DNA of 64,000 nt, taken from Leguminivora glycinivorella. Its lineage: Eukaryota > Arthropoda > Insecta > Lepidoptera > Tortricidae. The position numbers and the translations under genes are program-made. This document shows positions 53,826-63,820 of this stretch, piece after piece (within the stretch, counting starts at the first letter, position 1; every line of letters starts with the position of its first letter). The notes under the pieces were generated by a model, which was given only the letters and a program-made list of their open reading frames with translations, did no database searches and was not told the DNA's origin. The stretch lies in NCBI RefSeq assembly GCF_023078275.1, contig NC_062979.1, positions 13,683,848-13,747,847 on the forward strand, read 5' to 3'.

Positions 53826-54235
53826 TGTTACTGTCGAAGTAAAATGTGTAATTACAGTGCATAGACTGCCATCTCTTGACACAGGCTTAAAACTTTTGAA
53901 CCTAAGTTTTGACAATTTGGCCCATATTGTTAAAATGTCAAATATTAATATTAGCTCCATCAAATACTTATGTAACTCCGTATAGACAGATAAAGTCTAA
54001 GAAAAAAACGTACCTCAAAACCATACAGAAAAAGGTACGGTGAGCTAGATGGCGATACACCTTTGGGGTACGCTCGGCTAGATGGCGCTAATATTAATAT
54101 TTGACATTTTAACACATATCAAGCTAAGAATATGGGCCAAATTGTCAAAGCAGAGGTTCAAAAGTTCTAAGCCTGTGTCGAGAGATGGCAGTCTACGCAC
54201 TGTGATTACACATTTTACTTTGACAGTGATTCTCT
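53826..54235. mobile_element. Foldback repeat, ~110-bp arms
   Basis: The left arm (about 53826-53950) and right arm (about 54095-54230) are inverted copies: GTAAAATGTGTAATTACAGT, TAGACTGCCATCTC and TTTTGACAATTTGGCCCATA. The centre contains TACACCTTTGGGGTACGCTC. Part of the centre reappears at about 54262-54370, and a separate copy lies at 10780-11050. Confidence 0.75.
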
Positions 54236-54375
54236 TAATACTCGATCCTCTTTGGCTCCATCTAGCTGAGCGTACCCCAAAGGTGGCATTACGCCATCAA
54301 GGCAACCGTACCTTTTTCTGTATGGTGCTGAGATACGTTTTTTTCTTAGACTTTGTCTATACGGAGTTATATATG

Positions 54376-54884
54376 TCTTTAATGGATACTATAAGGTCAT
54401 CACTAGTCGCGTCCCATCCCTACGCATCGCTGTCAAAGATGGCGTCAGATGGACTCATAGCGACACTATATATAGAATGTCACTAAGCTTGTATTTAGAG
54501 ATTCCGTTCAATAAACTGTATAATTAATAGTGGTATCCTGGTGTTTTTACTCTAATAATACTTACTAATAATAGTACTAACTCTATTCTGAGTGCTATAG
54601 CTGACAGGCTTGACTGTCCCATAATATTCGGACTAGTCAAACTTGTCAAGACTATTTTAGAATATAAGTTTTAATTTAATGTACCTGTATTTTTAGATTT
54701 TACTAACAGCTAATTATAAGACTGTATTTTTACTAACAAAATATGGGTCTTTTGTAATCTGATAAATGAATTGAATATACTCGATTCTCTTTGCTCTTTA
54801 TGTACTTTACCACTTCGCCACAGAGCGAGTAGATACTTAACGAATGAAGTGAATGCAAATTTGATTTATTTTATTTGTTAGCCT
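54376..54884. other. No gene seen
   Basis: A/T-rich DNA with one AAAGATGGCGTCAGATGG patch near 54435. Nothing assignable. Confidence 0.35.
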
Positions 54885-54962
54885 GTGTCTCAAGTCAAAA
54901 CAAGTCTTACGAAAGACGGCAAGATCGTGTCGCCATCTCCTTTGAAGTCTGCCGCCGCGCCA
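54885..54962 (-). pseudogene. RTE-type LINE C-terminal relic
   Basis: The minus strand encodes WRGGRLQRRWRHDLAVFRKT, then CFDLRHR. This resembles the conserved GRPxxRWxDDLxxF motif near the C-terminus of RTE-like ORFs (a known motif in moth elements). The flanks do not continue the similarity. Only a short relic. Confidence 0.45.
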
Positions 54963-55094
54963 TACTACGAATGCCAGTCCAAAAGAAAAGCAAAATAACG
55001 TGAAGCAAACATCTTTTTCAAACCTCATAATTTGCAGTAATATTTTTTTTACTGAAATATGATTTTTCTGTCCTGCAGCCGGCATTGTTTTATA

Positions 55095-55215
55095 CTACGT
55101 CGGTGGCAGACAAGCATACGGTCCGCCTGATGGAAAGCGGTCACCGTAACCTATGGACGCCTGTAACTCAAGGAGTGTCACAATTCCAGGCCGGTGCGCT
55201 AAACGAAGTTACCAC
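55095..55215 (+). repeat. Dispersed repeat (GGTGGCAGACAAGCATACGG type)
   Basis: Shares CGCCTGATGGAAAGCGGTCA and CCGTAACCTATGGACGC with 60655-60775. A common moth interspersed repeat by recognition; boundaries uncertain. Confidence 0.6.
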
Positions 55216-55390
55216 TTCCGGCTCCGTCGAACAGAAAAACTATAGTTGTACCTATAGACACTTTAACCAATAAATCAGAATGCCTCAGATCACATGTTTC
55301 TTGACTTTGGCCGACATGTAGGTACAGTCAACCAATTGGCACCCTAGGCCACTCTACAACCATGTCAAAATGACAAACAATAAGAGATTT

Positions 55391-55961
55391 ATAATTTTAG
55401 AACAAAACGGGACTTAATCGCGTAAACACTTACATTTATATTAGGCCCGACGTAAAAACCGCCAAATTAATAAGTCTGCGGTAGCTGAACATCTGCTACA
55501 GTCGGGACCAAACCACTGGATCGAGCTCCATAGTCCCAAAATTCTATCAACGGAACGTCTGTTCTACAGCAGAAAAGTACGTGAAGCGATTGAAATTAGG
55601 AAGCATCGAAATTTCAACCAAAATGAGGGACAGGGAATTTCTTCTTCGTGGAATCCAGTGATTAGCAAATGTAAGCGTGAAAAAACACCGAGGGACACAC
55701 CGGCTGATGTCGTGAGTGTTGTGTGTAGGCAAAGTGACAACCCTAGCGCAAAAGTGAATAATCAAGAACAAGTGCGGGTAGTTCGAGAAACTCGCGCGGC
55801 TAGAAGATGTTGATGCAATTCCTCGCCAGTCTACCCGTGACCACGAACATAATGTGATGTTCGAAACGTCGGGCCTAATATAAATGTAAGTGTTTACGCG
55901 ATTAAGTCCCGTTTTGTTCTAAAATTATGAGTGCAAATCGTGTTAGTCTAAATCAATATAT
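55391..55961 (+). mobile_element. 5'-truncated Penelope-like element
   Basis: A 571-bp insertion flanked by the 12-bp duplication AATAAGAGATTT (55379-55390, 55962-55973). It begins with an inverted copy of its own 3' UTR (55391-55450 against about 55865-55930: TTTTAGAACAAAACGGGACT and TAATCGCGTAAACACTTAC), then the end of a coding region (55457-55813) and a hammerhead-like core at about 55827-55866. Terminal inverted duplication and hammerheads are known features of Penelope-like elements. Confidence 0.8.
55457..55813 (+). pseudogene. Penelope-like GIY-YIG endonuclease, C-terminal part
   Basis: 118 codons are open to the TGA at 55811-55813. It reads NRQINKSAVAEHLLQSG, PNHWIELHSPKILSTERLF, YSRKVREAIEIRKHRNFN, SSSWNPVIS. 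The pattern AEH...(Y/F)YxRKxREAIEIxKH...N...W.PV matches the C-terminal half of the GIY-YIG endonuclease that ends Penelope-like ORFs. The RT and the GIY-YIG motif itself are missing because the copy is 5'-truncated. Family assignment is from recognition and from the element's overall structure. Confidence 0.72.
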
Positions 55962-56239
55962 AATAAGAGATTTCTTCTTACAATCTGATTTATAACGTCA
56001 CTATGACATAGTTCTACAGTGGCCTAGGGTTCCAATTGGTTGACTGTACATTGGATCTGACACATTTCTTACTTTACTGGGATGGTATGTAATCTACTTT
56101 TACTCCGAAGGGGAATGGATGAAAATCTCAAAAGTGCCTGATTATTTTTATGGTGAAAGGAATATATAACCACCATTTTCAGTTACAGATTCATCGATCG
56201 CGCCAAACATTTTATAAATAACCACAAAAGTAAAATTTT

Positions 56240-56455
56240 GAACAAAAAACCCCCCACCGCGATAATAGTGGACCGATTTTCATGAAACATAGCTAAGAAC
56301 ACTCCCGACTAATTCAGCTTTCAAACAAAAAAAAAACGAAATCTAAATCGGTTCATCCGTTCGGGAGCTGCGATGCTATAGACAGACACGCACACAAACA
56401 GACAGACACGTCAAACTCATAACACCCCGTCGTTTTTGCGTCGGGGGTTAAAAAT
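56240..56455 (-). repeat. Inverted copy of the 11.6-kb repeat end
   Basis: The minus strand matches 11581-11800: GTCTGT runs, CTCCCGAACGGATGAACCGA and CATGTTTCATGAAAATCGG-type words. It ends in CGTCGGGGGTTAAAA. Confidence 0.65.
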
Positions 56456-56875
56456 AAAAGCATTTTGTTTTAAAGCACTTTACGGCCTACGCCGGCTGTT
56501 AACACATTTCGGGGCAACTGGCCCTCAACCACATTTGACAGACACATCATCGTCACGCAGCAGAAGACGTCAATGGATCATCCCATACAATAAAATTTAA
56601 CGATTGCTTTAGCGGTGACAGACGGTTTGATGCAACCGGCTCTTAGTCTCAATAATTTAAGGCTTCTTAAATCTGTGCCGTGATGTCATGTCATCATGGC
56701 TGCCATGAAACATGTTTTTATTTTTATAAAATGTATGACGCGACTAAAAAGTCTGTAACTTTTTTCTGAAAGTAGATATCAGACCAGGGAATACTGAAAT
56801 CAAATAATTTTCATGAAACATTTTTTGACTTGTTTTTCCCGGCTTTGCCGCCAGTGGGCTTGTCGATCGCTTTTT

Positions 56876-57614
56876 AACCGCCTTCCAAATCTCAAAGGAA
56901 GGGGTTTTCAATTCGTCTGTTTTTTTTTAATGTTTGTTCCTCGATATCTCCGTCGTTACTGGACCGATTTTGAATTTTTTTTTATTGAATGTATATGCAT
57001 ACAGATTGGTCCCATTTTTCTCAGAACCCAGTTCTGATGATGGGATCCTGGAGAAATCGAAGGAACTCCTCAAATTTGAAAGGCATACATATGGTGATTT
57101 TTGTGTTTTTAAAGTAACAGCATGCATTTACGTACGGAACAGTGACATTTGGTGCAGTGGAACTCCTGATGATGGTCAGAATGGAACTCCTCAAATCTGA
57201 ACGGCACACTTATAGTGACTTTAGTTTTTTTATAAGTACAACATGCACTTACGTCCAGAACAGTGACATTTGGTGCAGTGGAACTGCTGATGATGGTCAG
57301 AACGGAACTCCTCAAATCTGAACGGCACACTTATAGTGGCTTTGGTATTTTTATAAGAACAGCATGCACTTACGTCCAGAACAGTGACATTTGGTGCAGT
57401 GGAACTACTGATGAAGAGTGAGCCACCCCTGGTTAGAGTTCCATTCTGATAATCATTCTCATCTGTAAGTACTTCAGAATCATCCAGATTTCAAAATTGG
57501 TTCAGAAATGACGGAGATATCGAATAACAAACATTAAAAAATATACAGACGAATTGATAACATAATCCAACATTTGAAAGTATTTATCACCAGAACCCCA
57601 AAAGGAAGGCGGTT
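56876..57614 (+). mobile_element. AACCGCC MITE (copy D), complete
   Basis: Starts AACCGCCTTCCAAATCTCAA and ends GGAAGGCGGTT. It contains three ~121-bp units beginning near 57064, 57183 and 57302 (GGAACTCCTCAAATCTGAAC). It is the best intact reference for this family in the window. Confidence 0.85.
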
Positions 57615-58408
57615 TTTTTTTCTTAAAAAATATTGTTAGTGCATTGTATCTTTTTCAGTTTATAGAATACTAGCTTTACGATGTATTATGCACTTGAAAA
57701 TATAATTGTAAGGAGAATACTGGTAGTTGATGCGCTGATTTCTAAAGAGACTAAATTATTAGCGAAATAATGAAATTATAAGCCAAACAAGATGCATGCA
57801 GGAACTTCAAACAGAATCGTCGACCGCTCCAACTTAACACTACGATGGTTCGGAAATCTAATTTGCAAGGCGTTTATTTAAGCTGTCCGTGGACGACACA
57901 GTCGAAAGACGTCTATAGACGCCGTATACGCAACAAACGCCAACAGACCAACGCTAAAAAAAACCACACTAACCACACCAGTACAAAAAAAAAACAAGTA
58001 ATGACATAATTTATTATGTAGATAACTAATTGTTTTTTTTTTATATAATAATAGTAGTTATGCAAGCTTCAATTTTGTTCTCTGTGTTGTAGGGTCTCTC
58101 ACACTAATTCATTCATTTATTATGTATGAAAACGATGTAATTTTTTTTTTGAGAATTTAACTAGAAGTGATATACAGGGTGGTTCCTGACAACGAACCTA
58201 CCGACATGTCGAATTTAACGGGAAAAAAAAGGTGTATAATACAAAACTAATGCATTTTGCATTGAACGAAACAATAATTATTTGTGCTTTTCTATAGTTT
58301 TACTTGGTTCTACTAATTGTGTACCTATAAACATAGTATAGGTACTATAGGCAAAGTATCACATTATCCATAGGAGTAACATTACCTATGCAATAAACAC
58401 ATTGAGCA
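57615..58408. other. No gene seen
   Basis: A/T-rich. A single mariner-type terminus, TATACAGGGTGGTTCCTGA, lies at about 58170-58188, with no partner found. Confidence 0.4.
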
Positions 58409-58786
58409 TAAGGTACGTCGGGGCAAATCTCGACTGTGGGGCAAATGTAACTGTCCATTTTTTCCATGTTTTACATTGTTTGCATTATTAAATAGAGTGC
58501 CCACCGGTTATAAATGGTAGGCGTGTTCAGTGGATTCATGTAAAACTGAACATCATAGTGTCCTCCTCCTTGCGTTATCCCGGCATTTGCCACGGCTCAT
58601 GGGAGCCCGGGATCCGCTTTGACAACCAATCCCAAGATCTGGCGTAGGCACCAGTTTTTACGAAAGCGACTGCCATCTGACCTTCCAACCCGAAGGGTAA
58701 ACTGAACATCATAGTGTAATAATGAAAAAAATGGATTAGTTACAATTGCCCCCCCCCCCCTTCCAGATTTGTCCCGCTGTACCTTA
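58409..58786. mobile_element. MITE with TAAGGTAC ends, hosting a SINE
   Basis: Ends TAAGGTACGTCGGGGCAAAT and ATTTGTCCCGCTGTACCTTA, with imperfect ~45-bp inverted arms (GGGGCAAATGTAACT against AGTTACAATTGCCCCC). A 137-bp SINE piece is inserted. A right-end relic of the family is at 34080-34124. Confidence 0.78.
58562..58698 (-). mobile_element. 5'-truncated SINE with 19-bp TSD
   Basis: The 3' half of the SINE family at 734-1028 (GGAAGGTCAGATGGCAGTCG, TTTCGTAAAAACTGGTGCC, CCCGGGCTCCCATGAGCCG). Flanked by AAACTGAACATCATAGTGT at 58543-58561 and 58699-58717. Confidence 0.88.
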
Positions 58787-59436
58787 CTCATCCAATGTAA
58801 AATAATATCACCCCTTTGATGCTTATAACTCCGTATGAGGGTTTAATTATTGAAATTGTTTATGCAATTATACCAGTATTAATTGATACCTGTACGATAT
58901 TACTTTTTCATTTACGCTATCTAATTAAAATGTAAACAAATAAATGGCGAAGGACAAAGAATTTTACCACCCCAATTCCTCCCGTGGGTGTTGTAGAAGT
59001 CGACTGTTATGTGGAATTTCGGTTCAATCATGGTGTGGACGATGGGATAGCAACCTGTCACTAAAATATCATAATTTCGTTTTTTTTTTTTTCAATTCTT
59101 CCAACCTTATTTGAGCAGTTTTATGTCTTCTACCTATCCTTTCTGGAAAAAAGAGCCGTGAATTTATGTATATATGCGATTAAAATGTAAGTAAGTAATA
59201 ATATCTACGCAAAGTGAGAAAGCGGCAAACGTGCAAGTTAGTAACGTGTGAAAGGAAAATGAATGATAGTGAACTTACAGCGAAGATATCGTCAATGAAT
59301 TTGGATGCGTCCGGTGTCTGTATGGACACTTGGGTCTGTTTAGATGAATCTGATGAAAGACCGTCATGCTTCGGTGACTCTGGGGAAATTAATATTAGAG
59401 TCAGTTATGAAAGAATAAAATAATTTACATTCAATG
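58787..59436. other. Intron-like DNA; small ORF not supported
   Basis: A 54-codon plus-strand frame (from an ATG at 59259 to TAA at 59421) reads MNDSELTAKISSMNLDASG and is acidic. It has no recognised family and no partner exon, and it stops just before the palindrome at 59437. Left unannotated as a gene. Confidence 0.35.
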
Positions 59437-59534
59437 TAAATTGAAATAGATATCGTACACGAAAGAAAAAACGACGAGTCCCACCGGTGGGCTTTGTCGT
59501 TTTTTCTTTCGTGTACGATATCTATTTCAATTTA
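59437..59534. mobile_element. 98-bp near-perfect palindrome
   Basis: Mirror-paired about the centre ACC|GGT at 59485/59486. The outer 34 bp of each arm (AAATTGAAATAGATATCGTA and CACGAAAGAAAAAACGAC) pair perfectly, with three mismatches near the centre. A hairpin-type mini-MITE. Confidence 0.8.
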
Positions 59535-59765
59535 TAATTTATATATAGTGGTGTGACTACTTGAAAAGAACAAATCAAAAAATATTCAATAAAATAATTT
59601 GATTTGTTCCCTAGTTGTACGAGTACATTCAATGTACCTAAAAATACGATACATGATGGCCAAAAATACGTTGACATTTTTTTTTAGTTTTACAAAATAG
59701 CAAAGTTATCAATCATTAAATAAAAAAAAGTTTTTGTAGCAACTACTTGTAGTATAATTAATATT

Positions 59766-61446
59766 GGCACGTATTTAACCGGGCGACTAAATAACCATAG
59801 AAATGGGTATCAAAAATAATAGTTTGGCGACTAAAATGGGGCCTCATAATATTTCAATATGAGGTAGCATTTTAATGTCATTATGGCTACGGTTTATTCA
59901 GACGCGAGTACCAACTATTTATTTGGCAACTGAATTATTATATTGGAAACAATTTAAGATATACAGTTTAATAGGAAAACGGCTGTCTATTAATATAAAA
60001 TATACAGTTCTTTTAAAATATTTATATAGCAAATTAACATAAAAAGTTCATTTAAAATGTATACATCGGCACTCATCGCCTGAGCTGTCATTTTAATAAA
60101 AAAAAGGATTCTTATAAAATAGAACGGTCGACAAAATATTATACTTATGGGTAAGAAATTAGGTGTTTGGGGGTGCTGGCAACTTCGAATACAATTAATT
60201 TAAATTTTCGTGACGTTTACTCTATCGAATCTAAGGCTGGCCTTACGCAGTCTTAACATCACTCTGAAAGATTATTTTTTGGCAGGAAAACCTTACTCAG
60301 AATATGCTTTGGCATAAATCGTTCCGCAGATTTTATAATATCGAATCTTATGCTGGCATAATGTTCATGAGCAAAATAATCTTCTAAATTAAGAGTACTT
60401 CTGTAATTTTAGGCGGTAAAAAGTTGTCCATCTTCTTCCTATTTCTGTTTTGAGTGTGTTGCGAGTCATGTGTGTTAGGGGTGCATGCCTCTGGGACTGT
60501 ATTTCATTTCCTTTGTGCTATCGTTGTTTTGTTCATACAAAGTACCTAAGAATTACGCCATATTTAGAAAATTTGGTAGGACTTATATTCTACCTCTACT
60601 AAAAATAATTCTGCTCTTGTAATATTATACTATACGATTATCATGGCATTTTTTTTGAATACCACGTCAGTGGCAAACGAGCATACGATCGGCCTGATGG
60701 AAAGCGGTCACCGTAACCTATGGACGCTTGCAACTTAAAGGGTTTCACATGCACGTTACCAACCCATTAGAAGCTTATACACTCCTTTTTGCTGTGTACT
60801 TATTATAAAATGATTTGATACGCCTTCCCTCACTTGCAACTCGCTCGAAAATAGATGTGAGATATTTAAATACTACCCGTGGTTTACGGGTCGCAAATAC
60901 GATGTTTGAATAGAATAAACATTTATTCGTGAACACAGGCAAGACAAAATACACATAATAACCACAAGACAGAAAGAAATGAAGTGCCACGAAATGGCCT
61001 TACCTCAGCGTGTTGCTGGTGACTTCCAGCGCTGATCTTCCGATGAGACCATCGTTTCCATAAAGAAACGATTTTATATGTGTTTTAAAAAAAAAACTAC
61101 TTCCCAATATTTTTTTTAGTTGCCTCCGCAATTTAAATACTACTTTAAACGGTGAGCTAAGTATAATTATTTAGGTGCTAACATCTATATGACTACAAAT
61201 ATTAAAAATCTTACGCTTTACAATACTAGGTGCCAATTATTATTTTAGTCGCCAAAGTATTGTCTAATGTTCCTCGGCAATATTTTTGTCGCTTGAAATT
61301 TGCTGCCGTTTTTTCAATAATAATGATGATTTGAGGCTCATATATTTTTTTTGTCGCCAGAATATTAAAACACAGCCAAATTATATTATTGTATGCCCGA
61401 CATAACTTCCCGTTTAATATTTTAGTTGCCCGGTTAATTATATGCC
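59766..61446. mobile_element. 1.7-kb non-autonomous element with 9-bp TSD
   Basis: Ends GGCACGTATTTAACCGGGCG and, inverted, GGCATATAATTAACCGGGCA. Flanked by ATTAATATT at 59757-59765 and 61447-61455. A 9-bp duplication fits Mutator-like elements, but no transposase is present. The inside is A/T-rich with scattered GGCGACTAAAATATT-like words on both strands and hosts the dispersed repeat at 60655-60775. Confidence 0.78.
60655..60775 (+). repeat. Dispersed repeat, second copy
   Basis: CCTGATGGAAAGCGGTCACC and GTAACCTATGGACGCTTGCA match 55095-55215. Inserted within the 59766-61446 element. Confidence 0.6.
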
Positions 61447-61455
61447 ATTAATATT

Positions 61456-62132
61456 TGGATTGATACAAATATTGCACATGATAATTATCAACTATAATAA
61501 AATTGTGAACCGTTAAACATGTTTTGTCGACGTATTCTTACGCTTTTTTATAAGATGTTAACAAATTAGTCAAGGTGAATATTACAATATTTTTTTTGTT
61601 GTATGAAAAGAAAAAAAAAATCATATGAAAAGTTGTTTTTTTCTAGTGGAACTTAATTGTTTTAATGTTAATTAACGTCCCATAAAATATCCGTGACTAA
61701 TTTATTAACACCTTATAATTATGTAGGTGTATGAAGTATCTAGAAATAAACATATTAATTACAGAAAACAAACATTAAAGAAAGTAAATATTTTTTATCC
61801 TGCCCATTTATTTGGCCGAAGATAACTCCCATAAATACCATCTGATATTAAGAGAATATCATTTATCATCTTAAGAAGTCAGTTAAATCCATGCCGGTTT
61901 CCGTCCCAGGGATTACTCGTAAAAAATAACCCGCAATAAATGCTGTAAGATAAAAATATCATCAAAATTACGAGCGGAAAGAGCCGCTGGGGATTCTTGC
62001 TCTGCCCCTTATATTGCCTTATCGTGGACAAGATGCTGCTATAAATACTTTTTACTAAAAATTTGAAAACGATAAGCTTCTTGCTTCAATTTAAACAAAA
62101 ATCCATGAAAAAAATTAAACATGCCAAATCAT
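61456..62132. other. Intron-like A/T-rich DNA
   Basis: No ORF, TE end or RNA gene recognised. Confidence 0.35.
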
Positions 62133-62259
62133 GTAACTCACGTAAAATTGTCGAAGGTCTGCGTCGGGATACCAGCGGCATCGCGCGTGCTCAATGAAAA
62201 TGCTCCTCGTTACGGAGCGAAACATGTCGAGTGACCTTCAGCAATTTTACGTGAGTTAC
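62133..62259. mobile_element. 127-bp inverted-arm element with hammerhead-like core
   Basis: Arms 62133-62159 and 62233-62259 (GTAACTCACGTAAAATTG outermost) match at 25 of 27 positions. Between them: CTC, AATGAAAA, T, GCTCC/GGAGC (stem II, 62202-62206 and 62214-62218), GAAA (62219-62222), CATG, TC and GAG. The CTGANGA box is changed at two positions, so cleavage activity is unlikely. Same architecture as 52491-52823 in miniature. Confidence 0.65.
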
Positions 62260-62599
62260 CCGATTTTACATATTTAATCTGTCAGTGTCTCACGGTAGTT
62301 TTATTATTGAAATTGCTAATCCGTGAAAAATCATTGTCAGCAGAATTTCATCACATTTTAAATATTAAAATATAAAAAACGCTTTACATTTTACATTTGC
62401 TGCATAGTATTTTTCTCTTTGGCAGCGTGCAAATCGAGGTCATATTTAAACAGGCTATTGTTGACATTTATTTCAAAATCCAATTAAAAATTGTGAATAT
62501 TCTGATAATTCAAATAAATGGTCGATTGCCAATTCAACTAAGAACCTTCTGGGCGGCGTACCTAAGGCATAAATAATGTGAGAACACTATTTTCTATCC

Positions 62600-62605
62600 T
62601 TTATT
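62600..62605 (-). terminator. AATAAA after proximal terminal exon
   Basis: A polyadenylation hexamer 47 bp past the stop codon at 62652-62654, on the minus strand. Confidence 0.6.
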
Positions 62606-62651
62606 ACCTTAGCTTTTCTAAAAAATACATATAAAAATACACTGATTATAT

Positions 62652-62771
62652 TCAATAGTAACCCGCACCTGCGCCGCCTTGCACCGACGCGGACTTTTGT
62701 ACGGACACGCTGGTACTCCCGGCCGTGTTACCCAGGAAATTCCCCACCGCTTTCAAAGTTGAAATTGGAAT
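62652..62771 (-). CDS. Proximal terminal exon of the minus-strand gene
   Basis: Acceptor ATGTTTACAG|ATTCCAATT at 62771/62772, then 39 codons and TGA. The peptide is IPISTLKAVGNFLGNTAGS followed by a Ser/Val/Gly-rich end (SVSVQKSASVQGG...AGYY). It joins in phase 0 to the 63521-63820 exon, giving PQFFADIFN-IPISTLKAV. Its first 15 residues are paralogous to the alternative exon at 51757-51828. The function is unknown. The Gly/Ala/Tyr end is reminiscent of secreted structural proteins, but that is only an impression. Confidence 0.75.
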   Translation of the reverse strand: MPISTLKAVGNFLGNTAGSTSVSVQKSASVQGGAGAGYY

Positions 62772-62879
62772 CTGTAAACATTAATTTGACTAGTTAAAAC
62801 ACAAAAATACACATATAATAAGTTTTTTTGCAAAAATTTCATTTTTGGGACAAGCTTTTATCGCCGACTGTACCTTTCT

Positions 62880-63010
62880 TTCAACAGTCATCTGCTGCTT
62901 TCTGAGGCGTTTCTAAAAACCCCTTGATGGGGATACGACGTTTCATAATAGAGTTCCTATGACTACCTTTCTGCTCCATCATCAGATCAGCTCCATGATA
63001 CCATAATATT
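62880..63010 (-). repeat. Dispersed repeat related to 23.9-24.05 kb
   Basis: The minus strand reads TATTATGGTATCATGGAGCT and GATCTGATGATGGAGCAG, matching 24026-24060 (ATGGTACTGTTGAGCTGATC, TGATGATGGAG). It lies in the intron between 62771 and 63521. Confidence 0.6.
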
Positions 63011-63520
63011 GCGTTGTCACATGATTTACATATGTGTGCAGATCAATCAGAAACCGGGAAGTGGGTAAAATTTAGCTTCTACGTTTTGACCCAAACTAAC
63101 ATACTAACAAGGCAAGTTAAATAAAAGCTTGTGAAAAGAAAGATCCCCGAAAGCAGAGATACATTCTGTAATTAATAATACCTATGTTCCTTTTGTTACG
63201 ACAATTTCCTTAAACGGGAGCTAAAAGGACATGTTACACTTAACCAAAATTGTACGTCCTACTAAGCACATATAAAGGACCTTTTTCGGATATGTCGGAG
63301 TAATGAAGCGAGAAGGGATTAGGTATGTAATCTGTTTGCTCATTATACTCGATTTACCGTGAATGTACTGGCCCGTTTTTGTTAATATGAAAAAATTATA
63401 ATTTCCTAAATGTTCATGACTTCATGTCATTAAAAGATAACGACGTGATCATGTAGCTAATTAGAGGTTTCTCTTAAACGTTGCAGAAATAAATTAAGGT
63501 TGAAGAAAAGTATGACTTAC

Positions 63521-63820
63521 ATTGAATATGTCAGCAAAGAATTGTGGATTCCTTTGGAAATTGACTTGTTTGGTGTAGGAGACTTGTTGACCGCCGTGGG
63601 CAGTGGCATCAGCAGCAGCACTGGCATAGTTGTCTACTCCAACGTCAACCCTCTTCTCAATCGCAGGAGGAGGCACCGCAGCGCCACCTATGTATCCGTG
63701 GACGAACACCTTGTTATGAAAACGATGAGGCTTCTTGTGGTAGATACGCTTTTCTACAATCACCGGTTGTTCATGGTAAACATGCTTCTCAACTACTACT
63801 GGAGGCTGCTCAACGTGTAC
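63521..63820 (-). CDS. Internal exon of a minus-strand gene of unknown function
   Basis: 300 bp, 100 codons, phase 0 at both ends. Acceptor TGTTTACAG|GTACACG at 63820/63821; donor TTCAAT|GTAAGTC at 63521/63520. The N-terminal half has repeats of the type VEKxVYHEQP / VEKRIYHKKP, rich in Val, His and Pro. A middle part follows (FVHGYIGGAAVPPPAIEKRV), then a small Ala stretch (DNYASAAADATAHGG), and FFADIFN leads into the next exon. Val/His/Pro repeats occur in several insect extracellular or cuticle-associated proteins; no family is asserted. Upstream exons lie beyond the right edge of the window. Two in-phase 3' continuations are available (62652-62771, or 51757-51828 plus 48154-48279). Confidence 0.75.

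Larger units (their letters stand above)
55325..56046. mobile_element. CAGTCAACC MITE hosting a Penelope-like insertion
   Basis: Ends CAGTCAACCAATTGG at 55325 and CCAATTGGTTGACTG at 56046, with TA at 55323-55324 and 56047-56048. Without the 571-bp insertion (55391-55961) and one TSD copy it would be about 139 bp, close to the 136-bp empty copy at 47628-47763. Confidence 0.85.

Noticed and set aside
54837..55085. 82-codon complete gene on the minus strand
   Set aside because: Only the short RWRHDL segment resembles an RTE protein; the rest is unrelated sequence.
59214..59423. Small plus-strand protein MRKRQTCKL...
   Set aside because: No homology recognised, no splice partner, ends at a palindromic MITE; could be chance.
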